DNA of 64,000 nucleotides from Mycobacterium rhizamassiliense (GTDB lineage: Bacteria > Actinomycetota > Actinomycetes > Mycobacteriales > Mycobacteriaceae), in the NCBI RefSeq assembly GCF_900157375.1, contig NZ_LT721901.1:924365-988364 (forward strand), read 5' to 3'. Below the pieces are notes generated by a model. The model saw only the letters and a list, made by a program, of their open reading frames with translations, had not been told where the DNA came from and searched no databases. Positions within the stretch are counted from its first letter, which is position 1, and each line of letters begins with the position of its first letter. Made by a program: the position numbers and the translations under genes. Shown here piece by piece: positions 40,760 through 51,029 of the stretch.

Positions 40760-41619
40760 ATACGCTGTTGCACAGTCGAAGCCGCGAGCGCAGCGCGCAC
40801 ACGGCGTAGCACTGACGCGGGGCTGTCCTCGGCGACGACCCGGACGACGGTCCAGCCCATCTGCTCGAGGGTCTCCATCCGAAGGATGTCTTTGACGTAC
40901 TGGCGTCGATCGCTGCGATGATGGTCGCCGTCGTATTCGACCGCGACCATGCGGTCCTCCCAACCGAGGTCCAGGTAGGCGACCGGCATTCCGTCGGCGC
41001 CGACCACCGGGATCTGGGTCTGCGGCCGGGGCAGACCCGCATCGATGAGCAGCAGCCGCAGGTAGCTCTCCCGCGGCGACTGCGCCCCGGCGTCGACGAG
41101 CTCCAGCGCGGTTTCCAGGCTGCGCAGTCCCGGCGAGCGCGGATGATTCTCCGCGACGCGCAGCACGTCGTCGATTTTGAAACCCGTTGCGCGCGCGAGC
41201 GCGTCGAGCCTGGCAACCGCCGAATGCACGGCACCGCGCCGGCCGATGTCGAACGCCGTTCGCTCGGGTGTGGTGACCGGGTATCCGCCCAGTTGCTGGG
41301 TCTCACCGTCGCCCAGCACACCGCGCCGTGTCAGCACGCCGTGCGGCGCACGGGGATTCGCGTGTACCAGCTCGACCGGGACGCCGTCGGGAATCCACTG
41401 CGCGCCGTGCAGCGCCGCGGCCGCCGCACCGGAGATGACCGCGCGGCGGCCGGACCAGAGCCAGGCCGCGACGGTGCGCAGCTCCAGGGACGGCTCGATA
41501 TGCTCTGGCAGGTACACATTGGGCAACACCGCGCGGTAACGCGTCCGTAGTTGATGGCGGTTCAGCTTCCCGCTTTTCAGTGCCTCGCTGCCGATGAACG
41601 GGTATTCGACGTCTGCCAT
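40756..41619 (-). CDS. AbiEi-like / DUF559 (Vsr-type nuclease) protein
   Basis: 287 residues. The N-terminal half resembles the AbiEi antitoxin group (RTRYRAVLPNVYLPEH, then AVISGAAAAALHGAQW and VTTPERTAFDIG). The C-terminal part is a DUF559/Vsr-like PD-(D/E)xK domain: SPRESYLRLLLIDAGLP, YLDLGWEDRMVAVEYDGDHH, DILRMETLEQMGWTVVRV. DNA binding or cleavage is plausible but not shown, and many mycobacterial genomes have several copies. No toxin partner (AbiEii) is adjacent. ATG 41619 follows GGGAG by about nine bases; the stop lies in repeat copy A. Confidence 0.8.
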   Translation of the reverse strand: MADVEYPFIGSEALKSGKLNRHQLRTRYRAVLPNVYLPEHIEPSLELRTVAAWLWSGRRAVISGAAAAALHGAQWIPDGVPVELVHANPRAPHGVLTRRGVLGDGETQQLGGYPVTTPERTAFDIGRRGAVHSAVARLDALARATGFKIDDVLRVAENHPRSPGLRSLETALELVDAGAQSPRESYLRLLLIDAGLPRPQTQIPVVGADGMPVAYLDLGWEDRMVAVEYDGDHHRSDRRQYVKDILRMETLEQMGWTVVRVVAEDSPASVLRRVRAALAASTVQQRI

Positions 41620-41741
41620 GTCGCGACACTCCCACGTTCGCGCCGCGCGCGATTTCGTCCATCCACAGGCCGTATGCAGCGACGCAAGAAATACGCAAGA
41701 AAGCTCAGCCAATTTTCAGCTGGACGCCGCACAGTTAACGC

Positions 41742-43058
41742 ATGCCTGGGCAGTCCAGCCGATGGGTAGCCACGGCCCGCGTGCTGCGCCGGGCCGGATT
41801 CGGCGTGACCGGGCCCGAGGTCGACGCGGCCCTCGGCCGGGACTGGCCCTCGTACGTCGACGCCATGCTGGGCGCAGATCCCGACGCCGACCCGGGCGCC
41901 AAGGCCACCCCGATGCCCTCGTTCGCGACGCCTCGCGCACCGGGCAAGGGCGCCACGCCGGCCGCCCGCAAGGAATACAACCAGGGCCTGTCCGAGCAGC
42001 AGCGCGTGCTGTCCGACTGGTGGCTGCAGCGCATGGCGGTAGTGCAGAACCCGATCCACGAGAAGCTGACGCTGTTGTGGCACAACCACTTCGCCACGTC
42101 GGCGCAGAAGGTCCGGGCCGCCGCGCGGATGGCCGCGCAGAACCAGAAGCTGCGCACCGGGTCGCTGGGCGATTTCGGCGCGCTCGCGTACACCATGCTG
42201 ACCGATGCGGCGATGTTGCGCTGGCTGGACGGCCAGAGCAATACGGCCAAGGCGCCCAACGAGAATCTCGCCCGGGAATTCATGGAGCTGTTCGCGCTCG
42301 GTCACGGCAACGGATACACCGAGGACGACGTGCGCGCCGGCGCCCGCGCCCTGACGGGTTGGGTGATCGATCCCGACGGCCGAACGTCGCTGCTACCCAA
42401 GCGCCACGACGCCGGGCCCAAGACCCTGTTCGGCCGGAGCCGCAACTTCGACGCGGCCGGATTCTGCGATGCCGTGCTGGCCCAACCCAAGTCGGCGGGC
42501 TATGTCGCCGGGCGGCTGTGGCAGCAGCTGGCCTCCGACGAACCGCCCCAGCCCCAGACGCTGGACCGGCTGGTCTCCGCGTACGGCCCGGGCCGCAACC
42601 TGCGCGCACTCACCGCGGCCATCCTCACCGACGACGACTTCACCGGCGCCCGGGCCGCTGTCGTCAACACGCCGATCGAGTGGCTCGTCGGCGTGCTCCG
42701 GGCCCTGCGGGTGCCGCTCGACCAGCCCGCGAACGTGAAGCTGGCCGACACGACGCTGCGGGCGCTGGGCCAGCGCCCGTTCTACCCGCCCAGCGTCGGC
42801 GGATGGCCGCACGGCCAGGTGTGGCTGTCCACGGCCAGCGCCGAGGCCCGGCTGCGCGCCGCCAGCCGGCTCGCCCACCTGGCCGACCTGTCCGGCATCG
42901 AGGGCGCCGCGCCGGGCGAGCGCATGGACGCGGTCGGCTATGCGATCGGCGTCGGGGCGTGGTCGGACCGGACCGTCGACGCGCTCGAACCCCTGGTGCG
43001 CAACCCGCCGCAGTTGGTGGCCGCCGCCGTCAACACACCCGAATACCTGACGTCCTAG
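41742..43058 (+). CDS. DUF1800 family protein
   Basis: 438 residues. Family stretches are VLRRAGFGVTGPEVDAA at the start, KLTLLWHNHFATSAQKV, NENLAREFMELFALGHGNGY, a YTEDDVRAGARALTGW segment, and FYPPSVGGWPHGQVWLS. DUF1800 proteins are helical, probably exported, and nearly always encoded beside a DUF1501 gene, as here (11 bases apart). No function is established for the pair. There is no obvious signal peptide; it may be carried out with its Tat-exported partner. Upstream are 122 bases shared with the divergent nuclease gene. Confidence 0.88.
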   Translation: MPGQSSRWVATARVLRRAGFGVTGPEVDAALGRDWPSYVDAMLGADPDADPGAKATPMPSFATPRAPGKGATPAARKEYNQGLSEQQRVLSDWWLQRMAVVQNPIHEKLTLLWHNHFATSAQKVRAAARMAAQNQKLRTGSLGDFGALAYTMLTDAAMLRWLDGQSNTAKAPNENLAREFMELFALGHGNGYTEDDVRAGARALTGWVIDPDGRTSLLPKRHDAGPKTLFGRSRNFDAAGFCDAVLAQPKSAGYVAGRLWQQLASDEPPQPQTLDRLVSAYGPGRNLRALTAAILTDDDFTGARAAVVNTPIEWLVGVLRALRVPLDQPANVKLADTTLRALGQRPFYPPSVGGWPHGQVWLSTASAEARLRAASRLAHLADLSGIEGAAPGERMDAVGYAIGVGAWSDRTVDALEPLVRNPPQLVAAAVNTPEYLTS

Positions 43059-43069
43059 GCAGACACACC

Positions 43070-44263
43070 ATGCCCGAGATCAATCGCCGAAAATTCCTGA
43101 TCGCCAGCGCCGGCGCGGGCGCCGCCGGCCTGCTCTCGACGCCGGTCGCGGTCAACTGGCCCGAGCTGCTGCGCGCGGCCCAGGATCGGCCGCTGGCCGA
43201 CGGCGCCGGCGTGCTGGTGCTCGTCACGCTCTACGGCGGCAACGACGGCATCAGCACCCTGATCCCGTACGGCGACAACGCCTATCACGACGCACGCCCA
43301 GAGCTCGCGTACGCCCCGAACGAGGTGCTGCAGCTGGACTCGCAGCTGGGCCTCAACCCGGCGCTGAAGGGGCTCGCCCAACTGTGGACCCAGCGCCAGC
43401 TGGCCATCGTGCGCGGCGTCGGGTACCCGCAGCCCGATCACAGCCACTTCCGCTCCATGGACATCTGGCAGACGGCGTCTCCGGCAGAGCCCGTCTCGAC
43501 CGGGTGGATCGGCCGCTGGCTCGACGCCACCGGCGACGACCCGCTGCGCGCGGTCAACATCGGGCCGGTGCTGCCCCCGCTCGCGGTCGGCGAGAAGTAC
43601 ACGGCCGCAGCTCTTTCCACCACGCGCGTACCACCCAAGCAGGCGGACAGGTTCGACACCATCATGACAGCGCTGGGCGCCGACGACCCCTCCGATACTC
43701 CGGCGATGGCCGCGGTGTGCAAGGCCTACCGCGCGGCGCGCACCGCCAACAAGACATTCGAATCGGTCAAACCCGCCTCCGGGGAACATAATTCGCTGGC
43801 CGCCCAGCTCGCCACGGTGGCGGCCGCGGTGCGCGCGGGCGTGCCGACCCGGGTTTACACCGTGCAGCTCGGCGGATTCGACACCCACGCCAACGAGCGA
43901 GCCACCCAGCAGCGGCAGCTGCAGACGCTCGACGAGGCCGTGACCCCATTCCTGCGCGACATGGCCGGCGACCGCCACGGCAAGAACGTCGTCCTGATGG
44001 CGTATTCGGAGTTCGGGCGCAGGGTGGCGGCCAACGCGTCCCAGGGCACCGACCACGGCACCGCCGGCCCCGTCTTCATCGCGGGCGCCCCCGTCAAGGG
44101 CGGCTTCTACGGCGAGGAGCCCAGCCTGAGCAACCTCGACCGCGGAGACCTGAAGTACAGCACCGACTTTCGGGATGTCTACCACGAGCTGCTGTCGCGG
44201 ACCGTCGGAACCGACCCCACGCCGTCGGTCGGCACCGGCCGAAAGAGTCTCGGCTTCGTCTAA
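43070..44263 (+). CDS. DUF1501 family protein, Tat-exported
   Basis: 397 residues. A twin-arginine signal (INRRKFLIASAGAGAAGLL, about residues 4-22) marks export of a folded protein. The rest has the alkaline-phosphatase/sulfatase-like DUF1501 core: LVTLYGGNDGIST, YPQPDHSHFRSMDIWQ, VQLGGFDTHANE, MAYSEFGRRV and GTDHGTAGPVFI, whose Asp/His/Glu residues could bind metal. Activity is unknown. It is translated just after the DUF1800 gene, and repeat copy B lies 15 bases behind its stop. Confidence 0.88.
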   Translation: MPEINRRKFLIASAGAGAAGLLSTPVAVNWPELLRAAQDRPLADGAGVLVLVTLYGGNDGISTLIPYGDNAYHDARPELAYAPNEVLQLDSQLGLNPALKGLAQLWTQRQLAIVRGVGYPQPDHSHFRSMDIWQTASPAEPVSTGWIGRWLDATGDDPLRAVNIGPVLPPLAVGEKYTAAALSTTRVPPKQADRFDTIMTALGADDPSDTPAMAAVCKAYRAARTANKTFESVKPASGEHNSLAAQLATVAAAVRAGVPTRVYTVQLGGFDTHANERATQQRQLQTLDEAVTPFLRDMAGDRHGKNVVLMAYSEFGRRVAANASQGTDHGTAGPVFIAGAPVKGGFYGEEPSLSNLDRGDLKYSTDFRDVYHELLSRTVGTDPTPSVGTGRKSLGFV

Positions 44264-44278
44264 CCGTGTGCCTCCCTG

Positions 44279-44343
44279 GCGTTGAGTGTGCGTGTTTGGC
44301 GGCGACACGCCGACGTACTCCGCCCTACGCGCACACTCAACGC
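44279..44343. repeat. palindromic element, copy B
   Basis: Perfect 14-base inverted arms GCGTTGAGTGTGCG and CGCACACTCAACGC enclose 37 bases with GGCGGCGACACGCC. Same orientation and order of parts as copy A. Its right arm contains the ackA stop (TTGA). The two copies bound the 3.5-kb nuclease/DUF1800/DUF1501 block. Confidence 0.8.
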
Positions 44344-45506
44344 GGAAACTCCTCTAGCTGCGCGAGCGCGGCCATGCAATCCCGCGCGATGGCCAGCTCC
44401 TCGTTGGTGGGGACCACCAGGACGGCGACCCGGGAGTCGTCGGCGGAGATCCGCCGCACCCCCTTGCCGTCGGCGGTGTTGCGGTCCTCGTCGAGCACGA
44501 TGCCCAGCTCGCCCAGGCCGGTCACCGCGTCGCGGCGCACGAGCGCATCGTTCTCGCCGATGCCGGCGGTGAAGCTGATGACGTCGGTGTGACCCAGCAC
44601 CGCCAGGTACGCACCGATGTACTTGCGCAGCCGGTGGATGAACACGCCGTAGGCCAATTGTGCCGAGCTGTTGCCGGATTCGATCATCGAGTGCAGCCGG
44701 CGGAAGTCGCGCTCACCGGCCAAGCCCCAGACGCCCGACTCGTGGTTGAGCATCGACTCGATCTTGTCGACACTCATATTGGCGCTGCGCCAGAGGTAGC
44801 TGACGACGCCGGGATCGATGTCGCCGCTGCGGGTGCCCATCACCAGGCCCTCCAGCGGCGTCAGGCCCATCGAGGTGTCGACCGGCCGCCCGCCCGCGAT
44901 GGCCGACGCCGAGGCGCCGTTACCCAGGTGCAGCACAATCTGATTCACCGAATCCAACGGCCGGTCCAGGAAGGCGGCCGCCCGCTCACTGACGTACTGG
45001 TGCGACGTGCCGTGAAATCCGTAGCGGCGTATCTGGTATCGGTCGGCCAGCTCCCGGTTCATCGCGTACGTCGCGGCCGCGGCGGGCAGGTGGTGAAAGT
45101 AGGCGGTGTCGAACACGGCGATGTGCGCGACGTCCGGCAACAGCTTGCGCGCCACCTTGATGCCCTGCAACGCAGGCGGATTGTGCAGCGGGGCAAGCTC
45201 CGACAGCTTCTCCAGCTCGGCGATCCGGTCGTCGTCGAGCAGCGTGGGCCGGTAGAAAGCCTTGCCCCCGTGCACCACGCGGTGCCCGACGGCAGACAGG
45301 CCGCAGGTCTTGAGGTCGATGCCGTCCTCGGCCAGCTGAGTGAACGCCAGGCGCAGCGCCTCCTCGTGGTCGGCGGCCCGCCCCGACGGCTCGCCGATCT
45401 CCCCGATGATGCCGCCCGCCAGTGCCTCGCCCGAATCGGGTTCCACCAGCTGGAATTTCAGTGACGAAGAGCCGGAGTTGATGACCAGCACAGTGTCACC
45501 GGCCAT
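44337..45506 (-). CDS. ackA: acetate kinase
   Basis: 389 residues. It interconverts acetate plus ATP and acetyl phosphate plus ADP. Motifs: [17 protein letters not shown] at the start, [37 protein letters not shown] and [20 protein letters not shown], then FTAGIGEN. The ATG at 45506 lies inside the 3' end of pta (11-base overlap), so Pta and AckA are made together. The stop codon is within repeat copy B. Confidence 0.96.
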   Translation of the reverse strand: MAGDTVLVINSGSSSLKFQLVEPDSGEALAGGIIGEIGEPSGRAADHEEALRLAFTQLAEDGIDLKTCGLSAVGHRVVHGGKAFYRPTLLDDDRIAELEKLSELAPLHNPPALQGIKVARKLLPDVAHIAVFDTAYFHHLPAAAATYAMNRELADRYQIRRYGFHGTSHQYVSERAAAFLDRPLDSVNQIVLHLGNGASASAIAGGRPVDTSMGLTPLEGLVMGTRSGDIDPGVVSYLWRSANMSVDKIESMLNHESGVWGLAGERDFRRLHSMIESGNSSAQLAYGVFIHRLRKYIGAYLAVLGHTDVISFTAGIGENDALVRRDAVTGLGELGIVLDEDRNTADGKGVRRISADDSRVAVLVVPTNEELAIARDCMAALAQLEEFPR

Positions 45507-47580
45507 CGCGTACACCCTGCGCCTGGATCGCCGTGATCGCGATCGTGTTGACGATGTCTTCGACGAGCGCGCCCCGCGACAGGTCGTTCACCGGTTTGCG
45601 CAAGCCCTGCAGCACCGGACCGATCGCGATCGCCCCGGCGCTGCGCTGCACCGCCTTGTAGGTGTTGTTGCCGGTGTTGAGGTCCGGGAAGATCAGCACC
45701 GTGGCGTGCCCCGCGACCGGCGAGTCCGCCAGCTTGGTGGCCGCGACCGAGGGTTCTATCGCGGCGTCGTACTGGATGGGGCCCTCGACCAGCAGCTGGG
45801 GATCGCGCAACCGCACCAATGCCGTTGCGGTCCTGACCTTGTCGACGTCGATGCCGGTTCCCGAGTCGCCGGTGGAGTACGACAGCATCGCCACCTTGGG
45901 TTCGATGCCGAACTGCGCCGCGGTGCGCGCCGAACTGATCGCGATGTCGGCGAGCTCCTCGGGGGTGGGGTCCGGGACGATCGCGCAGTCGCCGTAGGCC
46001 AGCACCCGGTCGGGTAGGCACATCAGGAAGATGCTGGACACCGTCGAGACGTCCGGAACGGTCCGGATGATCTCGAAGGCCGGACGGACGGTATGCGCGG
46101 TGGTATGCGCGGCGCCCGAAACCATGCCGTCGACCATGCCGTTGAATACCAGCATGGTCCCGAAATAGGAGACGTCGTGCATGATCTCGTGGGCCCGCTC
46201 GACGCTGACGCCCTTGGCCTTGCGCAGCTCGGAATACTGCTGGGCGAATTGCTCGCACAGGTCCCCGCCGCGCGGGTTGATGATCTTTGCGGTGGTCAGG
46301 TCCACGCCGAGTTCGGCTGAGCGCAAATGGATCTGGGCTTCGTCGCCAAGGATCGTCAGGTCGGCGATGCCGCGCTTCAGCACCCGCCCGGCCGCCTTGA
46401 GGATCCGGTCGTCGTCGCCTTCGGGAAGCACGATGTGCTTGCGGTCGGCCCGCGCCTGCTGCGTCAGCTGGTGGGTGAACATCTGCGGGGTGGTCACTGT
46501 GGGGATCGGAATGGCCAGCTGCGCAATGAGATCCGCGACATCCATGTGGTTGTTCACCAGCTCGATCGCGGTGTCGATCTTGCGCTGCGATTTCGCGGTG
46601 ACGCGGCCGCGGGCCCCGGCGACGGCGCTGGCCGTGTCGTAGGTGCCCAGCGGGGTGGCGACGATCGGCAGGCGCAGCCGCAGGCCGGACACCAGGCGGG
46701 AGATCGACGGGTGCAGGTCGAAGCCGCCGTTGAGGATCAGGCAGCACAGCGACGGAAACCCTTCGGCCGCATGGGCGCTGGCGACGGCCAGCACGACGTC
46801 GGAACGGTCGCCGGGGGTGATCACCGCCATGCCGTCGCGCAGCCGTTCCAGCACGTGGTCGGCGGTCATGCCGGCCGCCAGCACGCTCATCGCCTCGCGG
46901 TCGACCAGTTCGGCGTCGCCGCTGAGCAGCCTGCCGTTGACCGCCGTCTGTAGCTCGGCCACCGTCGGCGCCAGCAGCAGCGGCTCCTCGGGCAGCACGT
47001 AGCCCAGCGGGGTGAACATGTGCAGCGCTTCGGCAACCGCACCGATCTCGGCCGGATCGCACCGGTTGGCGACCACCGCCGCGGTGTGGGCGCGCTGCGC
47101 CGACAGCTCGGCCAAGCAGACCTCGACGACACCTGCGATCTGGTCGGCGCTGCGGCCGTTGGCGCGCACCGCCAGCAGCACCGGGGCACCGAGGTTGACC
47201 GCGATCCGCGCGTTGACCGAAAGTTCGGCCGGCCCAGCGACATCGGTGTAGTCGCTGCCCACGATCACCACCGCGTCGCACGCCTGGGCCATCGCGTGAT
47301 ACGCGTCGACGATGCTGGCGATCGCGGCGTCGCTGTCCGCGTGCAGCTCCTGGTAGGTCACGCCGACGCACTGCTCGTAGGACAGGCCCGCGGTGGTGCG
47401 CGTCAACAGCAATTCCAGGATGTAATCCCGGTCCTCGTCCAGCCTCGTAATCGGCCGGAACACACCGACTTTCGCGACCGTCGCCGTCAGCCGATTGAGC
47501 AGCCCCAGCGCGATCGTCGATTTGCCGGTCTCCGGCTCCGGCGCCGCGATGTAGATCGCGGATGCGGACCCCCCGGGCAC
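45496..47580 (-). CDS. pta: phosphate acetyltransferase (long form)
   Basis: 694 residues. An N-terminal P-loop, BioD-like domain ([12 protein letters not shown], about residues 11-22), a middle DRTGG-type regulatory domain, then the catalytic PTA domain from about residue 370 ([42 protein letters not shown]). It converts acetyl-CoA and phosphate to acetyl phosphate. GTG 47580 was chosen because it lies 11 bases after the fgd1 stop and gives the expected length; extensions into fgd1 are rejected. Order fgd1-pta-ackA is as in M. tuberculosis. Confidence 0.94.
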   Translation of the reverse strand: MPGGSASAIYIAAPEPETGKSTIALGLLNRLTATVAKVGVFRPITRLDEDRDYILELLLTRTTAGLSYEQCVGVTYQELHADSDAAIASIVDAYHAMAQACDAVVIVGSDYTDVAGPAELSVNARIAVNLGAPVLLAVRANGRSADQIAGVVEVCLAELSAQRAHTAAVVANRCDPAEIGAVAEALHMFTPLGYVLPEEPLLLAPTVAELQTAVNGRLLSGDAELVDREAMSVLAAGMTADHVLERLRDGMAVITPGDRSDVVLAVASAHAAEGFPSLCCLILNGGFDLHPSISRLVSGLRLRLPIVATPLGTYDTASAVAGARGRVTAKSQRKIDTAIELVNNHMDVADLIAQLAIPIPTVTTPQMFTHQLTQQARADRKHIVLPEGDDDRILKAAGRVLKRGIADLTILGDEAQIHLRSAELGVDLTTAKIINPRGGDLCEQFAQQYSELRKAKGVSVERAHEIMHDVSYFGTMLVFNGMVDGMVSGAAHTTAHTVRPAFEIIRTVPDVSTVSSIFLMCLPDRVLAYGDCAIVPDPTPEELADIAISSARTAAQFGIEPKVAMLSYSTGDSGTGIDVDKVRTATALVRLRDPQLLVEGPIQYDAAIEPSVAATKLADSPVAGHATVLIFPDLNTGNNTYKAVQRSAGAIAIGPVLQGLRKPVNDLSRGALVEDIVNTIAITAIQAQGVRDGR

Positions 47581-47591
47581 CCGCGCGCCTG

Positions 47592-48602
47592 TCAGGCCAA
47601 CCGTCGCAACCTGGGCGCCAGATCCTTTTCGAAGAGCTCCAGGAATCGGCGCTGGTCGTGACCGGGTGCGTGGAACACCAAGTGGTTGAGGCCCCACTTC
47701 ACGTACTGACCGACCTTTTCGACGGCCTCGTCGGGATCCGACGCCACGATCCAGCGCTTGGTGATCTGCTCGATCGGCAGCGCGTCGGCGGCCTTCTCCA
47801 TCTCGATCGGGTCGTCGATGCTGTGCTTCTGCTCGGCGCTCAGCGACAGCGGCGCCCAGAACCGGGTGTTCTCCCGGGCCAGTTCGGGGTCGGTGTCATA
47901 GGAGATCTTGATCTCGATCATCCGGTCTATGTCGTCGGGGTTCTTGTCCGCCGCCTCGGCGCCCTCGCGCATCGCGGGGATCAGCTTGTCCTTGTAGAGC
48001 TCCTCGCCCTTCCCGGAGGTGCAGATGAAGCCGTCGCCGGCGCGCCCGGCGTACTTGGCCACCTGCGGTCCGCCCGCGGCGATGTAGATCGGGATACCGC
48101 CCTCGGGCACGTCGTAGATCGAGGCGCCCTTGGTCTTGTAGTACTCGCCCTGGAAGTCGACACGATCGCCGAGCCACAGTTCGCGCATCAGCCGCACCGA
48201 CTCGCGCAGCCGCGCGTAGCGCTCCTTGAACTCCGGCCACTCGCCCTCGTATCCGGTGGCGATCTCGTTGAGCGCCTCGCCGGTGCCCACGCCAAGGAAG
48301 ATGCGGTTCGGATACAGGCACCCCATGGTGGCGAAGGCCTGCGCGATGACGGCGGGGTTGTACCGGAACGTCGGGGTGAGCACCGACGTGCCCAGCACCA
48401 GCTTCTTGGTGCGTTCGCCGACGGCGGTCATCCAGGCCAGCGAGAACGGAGCGTGTCCACCCTTGTGGCGCCACGGCTGGAAATGGTCGCTGACGGTGGC
48501 GCTCTCCATGCCGTGCGCTTCGGCGGCAACAGCCAGTTCGACGAGCTCGCGCGGTGCGAATTGCTCGGCGGACGCTTTATATCCAAGTTTCAGTTCAGCC
48601 AC
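47592..48602 (-). CDS. fgd1: F420-dependent glucose-6-phosphate dehydrogenase
   Basis: 336 residues, LLM TIM barrel. It oxidises glucose-6-phosphate and reduces F420, the main source of F420H2 for nitroreductases and redox defence. Residues known for catalysis are in place: His40 and Trp44 (SDHFQPW) and Glu109 (GTGEALNE). Length is exactly as expected. The GTG start is 29 bases from the divergent metallo-beta-lactamase gene; pta follows at 11 bases, so glycolytic and acetate genes are cotranscribed. Confidence 0.97.
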   Translation of the reverse strand: MAELKLGYKASAEQFAPRELVELAVAAEAHGMESATVSDHFQPWRHKGGHAPFSLAWMTAVGERTKKLVLGTSVLTPTFRYNPAVIAQAFATMGCLYPNRIFLGVGTGEALNEIATGYEGEWPEFKERYARLRESVRLMRELWLGDRVDFQGEYYKTKGASIYDVPEGGIPIYIAAGGPQVAKYAGRAGDGFICTSGKGEELYKDKLIPAMREGAEAADKNPDDIDRMIEIKISYDTDPELARENTRFWAPLSLSAEQKHSIDDPIEMEKAADALPIEQITKRWIVASDPDEAVEKVGQYVKWGLNHLVFHAPGHDQRRFLELFEKDLAPRLRRLA

Positions 48603-48618
48603 CCGTTCTTTCTACTCC

Positions 48619-48624
48619 TACAGT
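48619..48624 (+). promoter_or_regulatory. -10 box of the MBL-fold gene (leaderless)
   Basis: TACAGT fits TANNNT and ends seven bases before the ATG at 48632, in the 29-base gap divergent from fgd1. Confidence 0.45.
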
Positions 48625-48631
48625 GTTCGGC

Positions 48632-49384
48632 ATGGGACCTGCACCGGCGCTTGTTCAAGTAACCGACACCGTGCACCTCGCCCAGGGCGAGGCCGTCAAC
48701 TGGACGCTGGTCGTCGACGACACCGGCGTCCTGCTGATCGACGCGGGCTACCCGGGCGACCGCGACGACGTGCTGGCCTCGTTGCGCGCGCTCGGTTACG
48801 GCCCCGGCGACGTGCGCGCCATCCTGCTGACGCATGCCCACATCGACCACCTGGGCTCGGCGATCTGGTTCGCCGGCGAGCACGGCACCCCCGTCTACTG
48901 CCACGCCGACGAGGTCGGCCACGCCAAGCGCGAGTACCTCGAGCAGGTGTCGATCGTCGATCTGGCGCTGCGGATCTGGCGGCCCCGGTGGGCGGTGTGG
49001 ACGGCGCACGTGGTGCGCAGCGGCGGCCTGATCCGCGACGGCATTTCGACCACCCAGCCGCTGACGCCCGAAATCGCCGCGGGGCTGCCCGGCCACCCGA
49101 GGCCCGTCTTCAGCCCCGGCCACACCAATGGCCACTGCTCGTACCTGGTCGACGGCGTGCTGGCGAGCGGCGACGCGCTGATCACCGGGCACCCGCTGAT
49201 CCGCCACGACGGGCCGCAACTGCTGCCGGCGATCTTCAGCTACAGCCAGCAGGACTGCATCCGAACCCTTTCGGCGCTGGCGCTGTTGGAGACCGAGGTC
49301 CTGGCACCGGGTCACGGCCCGCTGTGGCGCGGTCCCATCCGCGAAGCGACGGATGCGGCGCTGGAGAAGGCCGGCGTTCGGTGA
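48632..49384 (+). CDS. metallo-beta-lactamase-fold hydrolase (Rv0406c-like)
   Basis: 250 residues. The zinc-binding signature THAHIDHLG (HxHxDH) is complete; a second His lies in [11 protein letters not shown], an Asp in [10 protein letters not shown] and the last His in LAPGHGPLW, so two zincs can bind. Fold members are glyoxalase II, lactonases or mRNA-processing-like hydrolases; the substrate here is open. ATG 48632 chosen from the -10 spacing. The stop overlaps the YnfA gene (GTGA). Confidence 0.88.
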   Translation: MGPAPALVQVTDTVHLAQGEAVNWTLVVDDTGVLLIDAGYPGDRDDVLASLRALGYGPGDVRAILLTHAHIDHLGSAIWFAGEHGTPVYCHADEVGHAKREYLEQVSIVDLALRIWRPRWAVWTAHVVRSGGLIRDGISTTQPLTPEIAAGLPGHPRPVFSPGHTNGHCSYLVDGVLASGDALITGHPLIRHDGPQLLPAIFSYSQQDCIRTLSALALLETEVLAPGHGPLWRGPIREATDAALEKAGVR

Positions 49385-49716
49385 CGGTTGCCAAGTCGAT
49401 CGCGTTGTTCGTCCTGGCGGCGCTGTTCGAGATCGGCGGCGCCTGGCTGGTGTGGCAGGGCGTCCGCGAACATCGCGGCTGGCTGTGGGTGGGCTGGGGC
49501 GTCGTCGCGCTGGGCGCCTACGGCTTTGTCGCCACGCTGCAGCCGGACGCCCACTTCGGCCGCATCCTGGCCGCCTACGGCGGCATCTTCGTCGCCGGAT
49601 CGCTGTTGTGGGGCATGGGTTTTGACGGATTCCGCCCCGACCGCTGGGACATCGCCGGCGCGCTGATCTGCCTGCTGGGCGTCGGCGTCATCATGTACGC
49701 GCCGCGCACCCGCTAG
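49381..49716 (+). CDS. UPF0060/YnfA-family small membrane protein
   Basis: 111 residues with four predicted helices: [20 protein letters not shown] (with an intramembrane Glu), [38 protein letters not shown] and [18 protein letters not shown]. YnfA proteins look like half-size drug/metabolite transporters, and efflux roles have been suggested. GTG start overlaps the MBL stop. Its TAG stop shares a CTAG with the stop of the convergent monooxygenase. Confidence 0.9.
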   Translation: MTVAKSIALFVLAALFEIGGAWLVWQGVREHRGWLWVGWGVVALGAYGFVATLQPDAHFGRILAAYGGIFVAGSLLWGMGFDGFRPDRWDIAGALICLLGVGVIMYAPRTR

Positions 49717-51029
49717 GCGGCCAGGTGATCCCGCAGCGTCTCGCCGCTGTACTGGCTGCGGTAGGCGCCACGTTCCTGTAGCAGCGGCACCACGCGGTCG
49801 ACGAATTCGTCGAGGCCGTGCGGCGTCAGGTGCGGCACCAGGATGAAGCCGTCGCAGGCGTCGGCCTGGACGTAGCGGTCGATCTCGTCGGCGATCCTTG
49901 TTGCGGTGCCGACGAACTGCTCACGGCTGGTGACCGCGATGATCAGCTCGCGGATCGACAGCTTCTCGGCCACGGCGCGTTCGCGCCAGCGGCCGGCCAC
50001 CGCGACCGGGTCGACGTGGCGGACCCGCCCCTGGGTGATGTCGCTTTCGACGACGGGATCGAAGTCGGGCAGCGGGCCTTCGGGATCGAAGCCGGAAAGC
50101 TCGCGGCCCCACACCTGCTCCAGCATCGCGATCGCCGTCGCGCCGCTGACCTGCTGATGGCGAATGTGGTGCGCCTTGTCCCGCGCCTCGGCGTCGGTGT
50201 CACCGAGCACAAACGTCGCGGCCGGAAACACCTTGAGCTCGTTCGGGTCTCGGCCGGCCGCCTTGGCGCGGCCCTTGACGTCGGCGTAGTAGCGCTGGCC
50301 GTCCTCCAGCGAGCCGTGCAGCGTGAACAACGCATCGGCGTACCGGGCACCGAACGCCCGGCCCTCGTCGGAGTCGCCCGCCTGCAACAGGACCGGATGA
50401 CCCTGCGGCCCCACCGGGAGCGTCGGGAAACCCCGAACGTCGAACTGCGGCCCGGAGTGTTCGACAGCGTGGATGCCGGACGGGTCGACGTACGTTCCGC
50501 CCTCGACATCGGCCAGCACCGCGTCGGCGTCCCAGCTGTCCCAGAATTGCCGGGCGAGGTTGACGAACTCCTCGGCCCGCTGATAGCGCTCGGGATGCTT
50601 CAGGAAACCGCCGCGGCGGAAGTTCGCGCCGGTGAACGCGTCCGACGACGTGACGATGTTCCACCCGGCGCGCCCTCCGGACAGATGGTCGAGGGTGGCG
50701 AATTGCCTTGCCACCTCGAAGGGTTCGTTGAAGGTCGTGTTGATGGTGCCGGTCAGCCCGATCCGGTCGGTGACGCCGGCCAGCGCCGCCAGCACGGTGA
50801 AGGTGTCGGGCCGCCCGACGACGTCGAGGTCGTAGATCCGGCCGCGATGCTCGCGCAGCCGCAGCCCCTCTGCCAGGAAGAAGAAATCGAACAAGCCGCG
50901 CTCGGCGGTGCGGGCGAGGTGGGTGAAGGATTCGAATTCGATCTGGCTGCCGGCGCCGGGATCGGTCCACACCGTGGTGTTGTTGACGCCCGGAAAGTGC
51001 GCCGCCAGGTGAATCGGCTTGCGGCTCAC
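49713..51029 (-). CDS. FMN-dependent monooxygenase, NtaA/SnaA/DszA family
   Basis: 438 residues, LLM flavoprotein. Marks of the NtaA/DszA group: [77 protein letters not shown]. These enzymes use FMNH2 from a separate reductase to cleave C-S or C-N bonds (dibenzothiophene sulfone, nitrilotriacetate, sulfur compounds). No reductase gene is nearby. The GTG overlaps the previous stop (GTGA); last gene of a four-gene operon. Confidence 0.9.
   Translation of the reverse strand: MSRKPIHLAAHFPGVNNTTVWTDPGAGSQIEFESFTHLARTAERGLFDFFFLAEGLRLREHRGRIYDLDVVGRPDTFTVLAALAGVTDRIGLTGTINTTFNEPFEVARQFATLDHLSGGRAGWNIVTSSDAFTGANFRRGGFLKHPERYQRAEEFVNLARQFWDSWDADAVLADVEGGTYVDPSGIHAVEHSGPQFDVRGFPTLPVGPQGHPVLLQAGDSDEGRAFGARYADALFTLHGSLEDGQRYYADVKGRAKAAGRDPNELKVFPAATFVLGDTDAEARDKAHHIRHQQVSGATAIAMLEQVWGRELSGFDPEGPLPDFDPVVESDITQGRVRHVDPVAVAGRWRERAVAEKLSIRELIIAVTSREQFVGTATRIADEIDRYVQADACDGFILVPHLTPHGLDEFVDRVVPLLQERGAYRSQYSGETLRDHLAA

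Noticed and set aside
40699..44343. Classical insertion sequence or composite transposon
   Set aside because: No transposase gene, arms only 10-14 bp, and no target duplication could be seen; kept as a palindromic repeat pair.
45458..47371. Long leftward ORF (637 codons) in another frame of pta
   Set aside because: Out-of-frame shadow, Arg/Gly-rich, no motifs; pta frame has complete domains.
47580..47697. N-terminal extension of pta into fgd1
   Set aside because: Overlaps fgd1 by over 100 bases and adds non-homologous sequence; GTG 47580 fits length and spacing.
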